Shown: in pieces, positions 23,401 to 33,577 of the stretch | Layout: every line of letters begins with the position of its first letter | Position numbering within the stretch: the first letter of the stretch is position 1 | Assembly: GCA_900155495.1 (NCBI GenBank) | Contig: FTLJ01000629.1 | Span: 1-38,840, forward strand | Length of the DNA: 38,840 bases | Direction of reading: 5' to 3' | From: Porogramme epimiltina | Lineage: Eukaryota > Basidiomycota > Agaricomycetes > Polyporales > Polyporaceae | The notes under the pieces: generated by a model | Database searches by the model: none | What the model was told of the DNA's origin: nothing | What the model saw: the letters and a program-made list of their open reading frames with translations, nothing else | Position numbers and translations under genes: made by a program

Positions 23401-25261
23401 CCACCCGAATGCGTTCCATGTTAGCGTTCTGTTCCAGCCCACGCTCGCTTTTCTTGATCGGATAGCGGATGTGCTCCCGTCAGGACTTGAAGCTGCCCGT
23501 GCTTCTAGTGCTGTGTTGGATGAGTTTGTACTCAAGGTGTATCTTCCTCAACTCGAAGACAAGGTGTCCTCCTTGTTCCACCAGACAGTTACTAGTATAT
23601 ACCACATTAACATTTTGTCCACCAAGTCTGATGCTGACCAAATATCTCTAGGTCCAGACGCCTTTGAGCCAGATCCGGCATCGCTTGCACTGTCCTCTAA
23701 ACCCCTTGTTAAGGTTTGTTTGTTGCATCTTTATGACCATGTTCCGTGATTCATGAAGGTCGAATATAGGCGAGCGTGCAATTAATGGCGCTGATTAATT
23801 CGCTATGCTCAATGTTGAGGACTACGCCCTTCCACCGAGAGAACTACTCACGCCTGATCTTGACGGTCATCGGCAAGTTCTACCAACGATGCAGTGATAG
23901 GTTTTCACACCTGGTCTCTGTTGAGAGTGGCCCGACAACAGCAGATGATGATACCAATATTGCTCTGGCTGCTCAATGGGCCCAGAAGGCTGAGCTTGGA
24001 CCGTGCTTGACCGAGCTGTTCAAGTTGCTTTCAGGGAATCCATCAATGGCCGCAAAGTCCCAGCTCTGCCGACAAGAGACGCACTTGGAGAACAGCCTAC
24101 TTGGTGAAGGTGCCGTAGGCAAGAGCGACCTCGTCACATCCGTCCGCAACGTTTCTGCTCTCGCAAGTTTGTACCATAGCGTGGTAGGTCCGACGCAATG
24201 CCTCTTGGACCAGTGTACTGAAATGCGCTGTAGACATGGTTTGCTGCGCAGCTTAACGCGCTCAAAATGTCCCAAGAAGAGCAAATATTGCCAACATCTC
24301 CACTCCACCTTGAACCGCCTAGCGCAATCACTCCGACCACACCCTACTTGCCCATGATCGTTCCCCTTAAGGTCGACGAGCAGCTCAAGCTGCCACTCTC
24401 GTCCGCCATGACAATGTTTGTGCACCTCGTGGATTAACGATCCAAAAAATCTCACTAATGTCATTTTCGCAGGCGATTCCAGGCGCTCCATCTAACCTAC
24501 GTACAGCTAGCAGAACTCATCCTCTATACTGTCCGCATTGACATGAGATGCCGTGCAATACACCATCTTGACCTCGCACTCCGACATGTAAGGATATCCG
24601 ATGTTCAATTATACCTTGTATGTTGACCTCCTTGCCCAGGGCAACTACCGCATCGAACGCGAAGCAGGGGAACCCGATCCTCACATTGTTGATCTCAACA
24701 CTGAACTAGGCAACCTCGATACTTGTCTCAACGCGGCGTTACCAGACGTAGAGCGGCAGTACGTCTTTTATTCCTCCTTACATAGACATAAACTCATCCA
24801 CGTGTTCCAAGGTTCGTCTTCGAAGGGATTGGGCACCTCATGCAGCACCTTCTCATCTCCAACGCTCGTTTCATCCCCGCTGCGAACGAGTTCGGTATCA
24901 AGAAGATGATGCGGAACATGTTGGCTCTACGGCAGAACATCAAGACTATCGGAGATGACAGCCACAGCACCCAGTTCGAACGGGCCAAGCGCTACTACTC
25001 ATTGTTCTTGCTCAGCCCACCGGTAAGAGCATTTGTATCAACGCATGACCCATCATCTCACATGTCCCACAGGGAATGCTCGACAGTGTCCGCCAGAAGC
25101 AAGAGTTCACTTTTGACGAATACAAAGCCATCCTCGATCTGCAGTGCGGCGTCCAGCCCGGTCTCGCTGGTGGGGCTGCGCAGGCAACGGATCGCAACTA
25201 CAACATGTACCTCATTGAATTACACGGACTGGAACTCGAGAGTTCATCGGATGGAAGCTGA
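20458..25261 (+). CDS. SEC8: exocyst complex component Sec8
   Basis: Subunit of the octameric exocyst, which tethers secretory vesicles at the plasma membrane, at hyphal tips and septa in fungi. Seventeen exons: 20458-21055, 21172-21221, 21275-21392, 21443-21644, 21696-21864, 21919-22021, 22072-22832, 22895-22978, 23027-23149, 23201-23594, 23652-23713, 23770-24183, 24234-24415, 24473-24587, 24640-24758, 24812-25022, 25073-25261; 1297 aa. About 200 Ser/Pro/Arg-rich disordered residues come first. The Sec8 N-terminal domain follows with LDEIRDEWAVVTDPDFNP and coiled-coil stretches (ARAQIKEARNALQEAKETL written here approximately as ATRAQIKEARNALQ onward), then EHLKSVPDALESLI and LRSYLVGQET. The mostly helical remainder ends in a Ser-rich tail. 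The length is normal for the family. The ATG has a good ACC-ATG context and lies opposite the CHD-type gene. Confidence 0.93.
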
Positions 25262-25364
25262 TAGTGGCGTCGTCGCGGAGCCGTTTGGGTGTATTTATGC
25301 ATTTGTTTCTCCGTTAGGACTGTTGGATACCACACTACGCACAATTTATCAATACCTCTCCATT

Positions 25365-26623
25365 TCACTTGCTCCGCACTCCGCCGTGTTCCTCCGCTAG
25401 CGCGATCCACGCCATATCCACATCATCCGCGACCGCTGTGACTGGGCTATTACGACCGAGGGCGTTCGGCGAAAGCGTGACCTTGAACTGGCCGGGCTTC
25501 ACCCCGAGGTTGTTCAGTTCGGCATGTTGTAACTTCGGTGGTGGTGCAGAACCCTTCGACGAGGCGCCATGAGGGGCTTGCGTAGAAGCGTAAACCAAAA
25601 TGGGGGTGCGGGAGAGTAGATGCTGGAAACGACGTCGCAAGAACCGCCGGGGTAGGTGAGAGTCTATCGTCGGGCGGACGCTATCCCTCGTCACTGCGGA
25701 ACCACGTTTAGAGGTCGCCGACCCCAACTCCGCCAGCGCAGGTGGACAGGCAAGGGCTTCCACCTCCTCCAAAAGACCGGCTCCCTGCAATCCAATGTTT
25801 CTTGCTTGGGCTTGCACGACAGACGTCTTGTCAGTCCTGGTAACAGAACTAACGCCAGGAGCTGCGGTACTGTCGACCGTGAGTTCCAAGGGGTAAAGGA
25901 CCTTGAGCACCTCCTTGGCGAAGAAGCGCCTACGGATGTTGACTTCTCGGCGCTTGCTTAACGGCCCAAGGACTCGATATTCGCGTGACTTAGGGTCGAG
26001 CCGTTCAGGGGGAATGCTGGGAGGAAGCTCGAGCCACGAGCGGCGCAGGGCCTTGCCGGTCGTACGAGAATAGTCTGAGGTGAGCAACGCGACCATCTCA
26101 GGTGACCATACCGGGGGACGGGAGGACTCGACCGAGGGAATGATCGGAGGTGGGGGATCCTGGCCTGGTGCGGTGCGGAGCGACTGAGAATGAATTCGGT
26201 TAACTCGGCGTCGTCAAGCACTGTGAGAGCGAACTACCTGGAAAAGCTCCCACTTCAAGGGCCCTCGTCTGCCGTAAGCCGTGTCGAGGACGTACTGAAA
26301 CTGACTGACGTGTCCGTCGTTGGCCCCTTGGAGTTTGCGAAGATCCTACGGTACGATTAGTTACGAGACGCGAACGTCACGAGATGCTCACATTCACGAC
26401 ACGTCTTATTTTGTTTCCTTTAGTGCATTTTACTTTGGGACTGAGAACATCTCGGACGTCGTCCCTCACTTTCAACCGGAAGAACTGGCTGGATGAAATG
26501 AAGTTAGGTGGGGGGAAGAAGGCGTTGCTCCACTACTCACCGAAGATATTCAGTGGGGAGTCTATTTACTGCCCGCAAGCAGGACCTGTAGAGGGAAAAT
26601 ATGGCCTTCACGTCGCCATGCAT
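25365..26623 (-). CDS. LYR-motif protein (Complex1_LYR / Cup1-like N-terminal family)
   Basis: LYR proteins are small helical factors that usually act in mitochondria, linking iron-sulfur delivery or acyl carrier protein to complex assembly; this member's client is unknown. Four exons: 26623-26541, 26488-26434, 26345-26238, 26159-25365; 346 aa. The motif sits at residues 11-13 in IFSLYRSCLRAVNRLP, with the trailing Phe pair and basic residues (QFFRLKVRDDV) in exon 2. Exon 3 (DLRKLQGANDGHVSQF to YGRRGPLKWELFQ) resembles the helical pattern of Cup1-like LYR proteins. The last exon is long and basic (SKRREVNIRRRFFAKE), then low in complexity. The intron before exon 4 uses the CCAG acceptor at 26160; nearer AG sites break the frame. 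The gene converges on SEC8 with a 103-bp gap. Confidence 0.72.
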
Positions 26624-27217
26624 GCGCAAACGCGTCCGTGGACCGGGAGACTTCTGTGATGGCCGTCAAGCAGTGGAGATTTAGACCGAGCAGACGCCCG
26701 TGTCACCCGAGCTGCAGATCGGCGCCTGTTGTTGCTCACTCCCTGCGGGCAACCACGCGCCGCGACGGTCGACCACATGCATGGCGACGGAACTAACACA
26801 TCCGCCTTCTACGATGAGCTTATGCCTCATGAGAGCTCATTTCGGTGCCAGTCGTAAGCTCCCTGGCCTCTGCAACAGGCTGTTTCAACGTTTCTGACCG
26901 ACTATTCATGTCCCCCTCGACAGCGATCGAGCAGGCGGTCCACGGAGATATTGCAACTTTCTTCTTCGCTTCCCGCCTATGAATAATCGAGCATCTTCGG
27001 CCGCCAGCCGACCGCTCCACGCCTGCTGCGTCAAGTATAGTGGGGGCGTCGGAGAAACCCCATGATGTGAAGATGGGCCTCTTACAGCTTCCCGCTGATT
27101 GTCCGAGTGGCGATTTCCCAGTGTCGTCAACGTCCTGGCCTCGGTCCCCACTCGCATATAAGAGCAACTGTGCAGCAAATCGAGAGCCAGAGCCCCCGCC
27201 TCCAGGACCTCGCCGAC
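26624..27217. promoter_or_regulatory. divergent promoter region of the LYR and GH5 genes
   Basis: This 594-bp stretch separates two divergent starts. A TATA-like TATAAG lies at 27157-27162, 56 bp upstream of the GH5 ATG. GTGGGG, which fits the fungal carbon-repressor (Cre1/CreA) consensus SYGGRG, occurs at 27040-27045 and, on the minus strand, at 27146-27151. Carbon-catabolite control of the cellulase is plausible from these sites, not shown. Confidence 0.45.
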
Positions 27218-28800
27218 ATGAAGTACACAGCATATCTCCTTGCCGCGGCAACCATTGCCATTGCTGCCCCTGCGGCCACCACTCTGCCACAACTTGGCGG
27301 AGTCAACACAGCGGGCTACGACTTCAGCGTTGTACGCGCTCTTCTTCCCCCGCTCCTAACGACTTGATTCTGATGGTGCGCAGGCTATAGATGGAAGCTT
27401 CACCGGCACCGGTACGTGCCATCCGTGAGCTACGATCGCAATGCACTAACTGCTTGGACGACTTTCACTAGGCGTTACTCCTCCTCCTGAGCAGTATGCA
27501 CACTTTGCTGGCGAGGGGGCTAACCTCTTCCGCATTCGTGAGTGCTAGGTTCTTAGATGTCAGCAGGCCAAAACTGACCACCTTCATACGACGCAGCATT
27601 CGGTAGGTTACCACTTCGTGGAGACGGCGGCCCCACCCGTTGACAGGCCTCTTGGACTTCAGCGTGGCAGCTGATGACCCCTCAACTTGGGGGCGATATC
27701 GACGAGAACTGGTTCAGCTCAAACTACGACCCCACGGTCCAAGCTGCGCTAGCTTCCAGCGACGACGCCTTCGTCATTGTTGACTTGGTACGGTTGGCTG
27801 ATATTATTAAATTTCTCACGTCCCTCATCGTTGCCGTTGCCAGCACAACTATGCTCGTTGGAACGGACAGATTATTGCTCAAGGCGGGCCGACTAACGAC
27901 CAGTTTGCGTCGATCTGGACCCAACTGGCGGCCAAGTACGGCTCCAACGAGCGTGTCATCTTGTACGGGATATCAATGTTTCGTATTAGAGATTGTTCTT
28001 GACAACCCTCCTTAATAGCGGCATCATGAACGAGCCCCACGACATTCCCGACATCGCTACCTGGGTCGACTCGGTTCAGTTCGTCGTCAACGCCATCCGG
28101 CAGGCCGGCGGACAGAACTTCCTGCTCCTCCCCGGTTCCAGCTTTTCATCTGCTCAGGCTTTCCCGACGGAAGCGGGCCCACTCCTCGTCAAGGTCACGG
28201 ACCCTCTCGGTGACACTAGCAAGCTGATTTTCGATGGTGAGAGACATACTCCCATGCCCGTCCAGCTATGCTGTATACTGATTTATGGCCCAAGTGCACA
28301 AGTATCTGGATAGCGACAACAGCGGCACTCATCCCGACTGCACCACCGTACGTTAATGTTAGTGACCTGCGTACCTGTTCACTTAAACCATGCCACAACA
28401 GGATAACGTCGAAGTTCTCACGACGCTTGTGAGCTTCCTGCAGGAGAACGGTAACCGTCAAGCCATCCTCAGCGAGACCGGCGGCGGCAACACGGCCAGC
28501 TGTGAGACTATGTGAGCTCTCAAAACATCGCCTTTTGACGGAGCCGTATGACCAACTCATAATATCCCAACAGGCTCGCCACTGAACTGTCTTTCGTCAA
28601 GCAGTCGTTCCCTACATTGGTCGGTTTCTCGGTTTGGGCCGCAGGTGCATTCGACACTACCTATGTTCTTACGGAGACGCCATTTGCGAACGGCACCGAC
28701 CAGGCTCTGTGGGTTGCAGCTGGTAAGCCTCGCTCATAGTTTTTTCCCTTAGATTGGAGAGGTGCTGAAAATCATGTCAGTTCAACCCAATCTTCCCTGA
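27218..28800 (+). CDS. GH5 endo-beta-1,4-glucanase (cellulase), secreted
   Basis: Endoglucanase that cuts internal beta-1,4 bonds of cellulose outside the cell; subfamily 5 is my best guess. Eleven exons: 27218-27331, 27384-27411, 27472-27537, 27597-27602, 27663-27787, 27844-27962, 28019-28236, 28295-28347, 28402-28511, 28574-28722, 28781-28800; 335 aa. A signal peptide (MKYTAYLLAAATIAIAAPAA) precedes GGVNTAGYDFS, then FRIPFAWQLMTPQLGG, VDLHNYARWNG, the acid/base Glu in GIMNEPHD, FDVHKYLDSDNSGTH, the nucleophile Glu in LSETGGG, and WAAGAF near the end. Length fits a lone catalytic domain, and no CBM1 cellulose-binding module is present at either end. The Pro-Phe of FRIPFAW depends on a 6-nt exon at 27597-27602. 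Upstream TATA and Cre1-type sites fit a regulated secreted enzyme. Confidence 0.93.
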
Positions 28801-28963
28801 AAGTGAAGGCATAGTGTTACGGGTCGTAAAATGATCCAGAGAGTGACAACGTTTATCCTGCAATATAACAGAGATCTTTTTCTTTTACGAACGATCTCAT
28901 GATAACGGGAAGGGGGGCCGTCTAAAACTGCTACTGGATTTCCTGCAACCTCCAACACGACGT

Positions 28964-29350
28964 CTAGTTGGCGAAGGGGTACCCGGCGGTGAGGGACTGG
29001 AATTCGGCGGGGAAGATGCCCTTATCGATTGGGTGCGGTGTCCTCCGCATACCTACCACCCCGTTACCCTCGTCCTCGCTGCCATCCTCCTCGCTGCTGG
29101 CCAGAGGATCGGCAGGAAGACCCTGAAGAGGGGTATAGCGATAGCCGATAAGGTTTCTGAAGGGGTTCTTCGTTATCGTGCAGGGGTCCATGATGTACTC
29201 GTCTTGCTTCCAAGCCTCGACAGCTTCCGAGCTGTTGGGGAAAAAGAGATTTAGTACCGCGATGGTTCATAGGTGAATAAAATACCGTAGGCAAAATGGC
29301 GACAGCCGCTGTAGGAGAAGGCGACCTTGGGGAACTGGAGGCGGACTCGT
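28964..29350 (-). CDS. 3' end of an unrecognised protein, incomplete
   Basis: I do not recognise this protein. Its last exon (about 29223-28964) reads AVEAWKQDEYIMDPCTITKN, continues through IGYRYTPLQGLPADPL and an acidic SSEEDGSEDEG patch, and stops after LTAGYPFAN. In phase upstream, before a GTATTT donor at 29285, is a protein-like exon with VRLQFPKVAFSYSGCRHFAY. The acceptor (after GGAAG, 29224) is not ideal. Further upstream on the minus strand I could not find a convincing start, although an acidic stretch around 29580-29620 could belong to it. It converges on the GH5 gene with a 163-bp gap. It may be a real gene with 5' exons I cannot place, or a decayed one. Confidence 0.35.
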
Positions 29351-29976
29351 GAGGGGTAAGGATATGGACGCACCTCGGGGGGATCACAGTGAGGGTGAGG
29401 ATTTTGGTGGTCGTGGCGGGCAGGTCATTACATGCTCCGGTTTCTGCTCTGGAGCTGTCATCGCGCGATCGATCGTCGTGTCGACTCTGGTGTGGATCTG
29501 TATCTCGTAAGGTTATGTCAACGGGGAGGAAGCGGCGTACCACCACGCACGACGCTTGCCGAATGGACCCCCGGGCGAACCCACCTCGCTCCATCATCCT
29601 CGCCATCCTCGCCCTCTTCGTCCCCGTCCTCCCTGGGCTTCCTGTGTCATCTTCCTGTCACCCTTCTTGCACCCGAGCGATCTTACTCCAGGACGTGTCC
29701 CACCTCCAGATCACCTTCCAGCCCCTATATCTGTCGTACCTTGCCCAAGTGCTCTGCCTCGCAGCAACATTTAGCCATAAACATGTTTTCCCTGCCAATA
29801 CTGTGTAAATCTGCGGGATTGTGTGCAAAAGGTATCTACTGTATCATACTGCCACATACTATAGGGTCTTGCCCTGGGTATTACAATAAAGCTGAGCCAT
29901 GGTCATTACATTGTCGAGGCCCGAGCGATATCAAAACGTAGTGTGCAACGAGGGTCATCGGTGCCATAGAGTGCCG
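29351..29976. other. region without a supportable gene
   Basis: Open frames here overlap on both strands and give conflicting pictures. The plus strand can read a signal-peptide-like segment starting near 29565. The minus strand over the same bases reads an acidic stretch that may belong to the unknown gene ending at 28964. Neither has enough splice or motif support to call. Confidence 0.3.
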
Positions 29977-31032
29977 CTACGGAGTACTACATGATGCTAT
30001 GGCCGTCCTGTGATGCAACGGACCCTGAACAGCTTTTTTGGTGCGCACGGTGGAACTAGGCAGAAGCTGCATGGCAGCAGCACCTATGTGATAGATGAGT
30101 GACGTTGTGTGGCGAGACTGGGTTGACCATGGGCACATACCTAGATCGTTGGTATTAAAAATGACTAGCCTACCCGAAGCTGCACACATCGCTCGGAGGT
30201 TGGTAGATGGTGGATGGATGATATACCGTGCTATGCTTCGCACGAAGATGTTCGACGACATCCTCAACGAGTAGGACACGAAGGAGGGCGGTAGGAAGGA
30301 CGTGCGACCGAAGTCGATGGCCCAGAGATTTCCGTCGCCATCGATCATGAAATTGGAGTCGTTGGGGTCGGAAGGACAAAGGACTAGGCCGCTTGTAATC
30401 TCGGTTTGGAAATCAACACGAAGATCTCTCTCTGAAAGGCGAAGTATCTTGTTTGCCACCAGAACACAGGACTATTAATGCGAACTACCAAAAGCAAGCG
30501 GAAAGCATACCTCGTTTATCTGTGCCTCGAGATGTTTGACCGAGGGGTACTTAATCGATGATAAGCACTCGACAAAGAAATCGTGGCCAATGAGACCGCC
30601 GCCGACGGGACCGGGGGCGGTATCCATGGGCATTTTGATGTTGATAAGCTGCTGAACGGCGGCAGCAACGGCTTTGGTGTCTTTCTTATAGTAGGATCCC
30701 GTGGGCGACTTGCGTTGGGCGAGAGTCGCACCTTGAACGAAATCCATGACGATATACCCACGCCTTCCGCGCGAAAAGCCACGGTAAACGTTGGGGACGC
30801 GGAAGGTGCTGGCAGGGTCGGCGTTCACGATCTTTGCTACGTGAGCTTGCGTTCGGCCTTCACCTCGGATGGGGGAGCCACTGGCGTACTTGACCCAATA
30901 TCGAGGCTCGCGCGCTACCCGGATGCAGACACCATTCCGGTTAAAACCGGCTCTCTCGCACGACTTAACGATGTAGTCGTGGGTTGGGAAGTCTGCTGGG
31001 ACGTCTGCTGAAAGCCAGACCCGGTCGTTCAT
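29977..31032 (-). CDS. aminoglycoside phosphotransferase-like (APH/choline-kinase fold) protein
   Basis: Small-molecule kinase fold common as paralogous sets in agaricomycetes; substrate unknown, probably cytosolic. Three exons: 31032-30511, 30471-30141, 30083-29977; 319 aa. The N-lobe has CIRVAREPRYWVKYASG, which contains the ATP-lysine candidate, then IVMDFVQGATLAQR as hinge. The catalytic region reads PSDPNDSNFMID, keeping the Asp and Asn of the usual HGD-x4-N motif but with Pro-Ser in place of His-Gly. AIDFGRTSFLPPSF supplies the metal-binding Asp. Near the C-terminus, STNLRAMCAASGRLVIF resembles the family's usual helix. The last intron (57 nt) is a multiple of three with no in-frame stop, so retention would only add 19 residues. 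No signal peptide is visible. Confidence 0.75.
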
Positions 31033-31477
31033 GCCTGGCTAGAATGTATGTAAGTCGAGGCACACGTGCGAGGGGACTCGGAGGCAACCTCACTTTAACG
31101 GGGGGGAGTGCAGAACACGAGGGTGGTTATAATGGGATATAGAAGGGCGCGTGTAGGGTCGAAGGGGATGGACACTGTGCGCCTCAAAGGTGGTGGCTGG
31201 TACGACTATCCAGGGTGAAAATCGTGCATCACCAGTGATCTGGTTGACTAACTGGGTGTGTTGAAAATGTTGTTGAAAATAGGCGCGGGGAACTTTCACT
31301 AGGTAACTTGGGCAGATTACTCTTCAGCGCGCTTACAGTCACTTTTGGGCGCGCTGATAGAGATGTGCAAGTCTTCGTGCGCCTGCCCTAAACTCCCGGT
31401 TCCTCGGCAACGGCCCGTCGTGATGCGTCGGTGGGCGACGTCCCTCTTTTCATTCTCTTCTCCCTTCGTACTCGTCA

Positions 31478-32290
31478 ATGTCTAGACCCTCTCCAATTAT
31501 CTACAAGACCACACCGGAACTGCACACTTGCCATCTAGCTTGCGTATACGCTCCAGCTCTACGTCATCCATATGTGGCCCACAGAAGGGGGAACAACAGG
31601 TGAGTGCTCATGTTGATTCGCATAATGCAAAGCTCGCTCGCCCCCCGAGTTCTTAGCCGTCACCGATCTCTTGGCCAAGTCTTGGTCGGCCTCCTGTACA
31701 ACAGAACCGGGTGCAAGACAGCCCTTGTCGCCATCATGCTCCTCATCATCCTCAGTGCGACCCTCGCCCCCATGGCACAAGGCGCGCGCAGCAGCACATA
31801 GGGTCTCTTATGGTTTCTGACTGTTGCTAGAGCAGTCAGTTTGACGTCGGCTTCTGTGTGCCCGTGCGCGGCTTTCACGCTAAACACGTTCTTAACCCGA
31901 TCCTGCAGGACACTGACAGTCAGCATCCCGCCTCAACGAGCATCGGCGAGGCTGCCAATGAGAAGATCCTAACACAGTGTGATGATGGTGCGCCCTTCCG
32001 TATAATGTTGGTGGAGGATGCGTCTGTGCTCCTAGCAAAGAGTTTCGAGGAGGCCGAGCGCAGGCTATTCATGTTGTTTTGGGGCAACAGCAGAGGTGCT
32101 GCGGGGGCAGGTGCGTGAACGCAAGCGCGGATGTTTGTGTCAACTCTGACGTGTCGGCTGGATTCTTCTTAGTGCAGAAGCAGGAGCGAGAGGCGACACC
32201 CCGAGACAAGTTCGGGAGGTACGATGCGGAGCAGCAGCCCGAGGGGATTAAGTACGTACTCCGTTTCATTAAGCATCATCGTTGAGCACA
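31478..32290 (+). other. possible unrecognised gene or remnant
   Basis: A candidate first exon starts at ATG 31478 and reads MSRPSPIIYKTTPELHTCHL up to a GTGAGT donor at 31600. In phase after an AAAG acceptor comes SLGQVLVGLLYNRTGCKTAL, loosely like the P-loop part of a tyrosine phosphatase but without the catalytic Cys. A separate frame (about 31835-32115) reads TSIGEAANEKILTQCDDG and SFEEAERRLFMLFWG. After a TAG acceptor at about 32172, QKQEREATPRDKFGRYDAEQ follows. The pieces look coding but I could not join them into one model. It may be a gene with unusual introns or a decaying one. Confidence 0.22.
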
Positions 32291-32783
32291 TTTCTTGCAA
32301 AAGTGCGCGTGTGTGTCCTGAGATACGGTGCGACGAGAATGCGCGACTGGGTAAAGGATACCAATGGGGCGTTGTAGTTTTATTATGCACCAGTAGTGTT
32401 CCGGCTGTATGTGTAGTAACAATATAAATGAGTAGTTTTATCTTTCAGAACGCGTGTGTACCACCCAGTGGGAATTATCAACCAGAAGCGTGAAGAATCA
32501 CCCGTTCGTGGGCGCTGTCGCAAGGTGTTGAAACAGGACAAATAAAGGCTGAAAAGGCCTCGCCAGTTCACCACGAAAGTTGGGGGTACTCAACCGGCGC
32601 TTCTATCTCCGATGTAGTGGCAACGGCCGTATTTCTTAGTACACTTTCCTATTTCTGCCATGGTGAATTATGTAGTACTTTTCGCCACATGTCAGTTCTA
32701 CAGAGGGAAGAAACTTGATGGAATGCTCGAGGCTTATGAATACAAGCATATCGTGATCAGAGTTACTTATCAACGACACTTAC

Positions 32784-32926
32784 ATAAGTACAGCCCCACT
32801 TTCGTACTCGTACAACATAGGGCCGTGGGCATCCCACCTTCCCTCCACAAACCACGGAGTCAGCTCGGTTGCACGTCCGTCTACGCCCACTTCCACGGCA
32901 CGTCCATGTTCCTCAAGTTCGTGCTG
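32784..32926 (-). other. possible exon of an unrecognised minus-strand gene
   Basis: An open segment bounded by a CACAG acceptor (ending at 32927) and a GTAAGT donor (32783) reads QHELEEHGRAVEVGVDGRAT and then LTPWFVEGRWDAHGPMLYEY. Its composition is protein-like and both splice signals are good. The same frame is open upstream to 33025. I found no in-phase partner exon that gives a convincing protein and recognise no family, so this may be a relic. Confidence 0.22.
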
Positions 32927-33505
32927 CTGTGACATGCGTGTCCTTAGTATGCTTTCTGGTGACCTCTTATGTGGCACAGGTCTGATATCAAGAACTAGCC
33001 AAGCTCCAATCCCAGATTCTTTCATTTCGGTGCTTTTATGGACCCAGAGAGGACTGGGTCGCTTTACCCATCAAGTGCTTTCTCAAATCGCTTACTCTCA
33101 GCTAATCTCTCTTAAGCACAGTCAAGACGAGTAAGGCCGAGCACTCAGGTCTTGTATAGCAAAATAACGCCTTCAGACATATCTGCGTGATGTACATAGT
33201 AGTCTGCAATGGGATGTCTTATAAATGGGAAAGATTACTGTAGGGACAAGACCTCAGCGGCATGGGGTCTGTTGGATTACAGCCCAGGTACGATCCAGCG
33301 TATTTACCAGCGGAGGGCCAGATTATACGTCACAGGTGCCGGAGGGGCCCGAAAATTTGCCATTTTGGGAACCCCAACTCCTGCAATTGGCTGGCATCGT
33401 GCACAAATCCCTCTGTCTAATCTAGGTTGACGCCGGAGACGATTGGCGTTTAATCTGTCTGACTGATCACTAGATCTGACCTCATTCTTTTGCGGGGCCG
33501 CAGGC

Positions 33506-33529
33506 GCCGAAGTCACTTTGGACTTCGGC
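33506..33529. repeat. 9-bp inverted repeat upstream of LSG1
   Basis: GCCGAAGTC at 33506-33514 and GACTTCGGC at 33521-33529 are perfect inverted copies separated by 6 bases. As RNA they would form a stable hairpin. It lies 49 bp before the LSG1 ATG, so it is probably in the 5' leader or core promoter. Function is unknown. Confidence 0.5.
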
Positions 33530-33577
33530 CCCCTTAATCTTATTCCTTCACCGTCTCGTTTTGACTGCCTCATTCAA

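Larger units (their letters stand above)
31033..33577. other. gene-poor stretch with isolated exon-like pieces
   Basis: This 2.5-kb region is lower in GC than its neighbours and holds no gene I can support end to end. Its left end must contain the promoter of the APH-like gene and its right end that of LSG1. Two protein-like pieces are listed separately (31478-32290 plus and 32784-32926 minus). No transposase, reverse transcriptase, long repeat or tRNA was recognised. Confidence 0.5.

Noticed and set aside
26221..26237. 17-nt intron ending at the nearest AG in the LYR gene
   Set aside because: Far too short to splice and out of frame; the acceptor at 26160 gives a 78-nt intron and the correct phase.
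31600..31800. Functional tyrosine phosphatase call
   Set aside because: NRTGC resembles part of a P-loop but the catalytic Cys and the rest of the domain are absent, so the function is not claimed.
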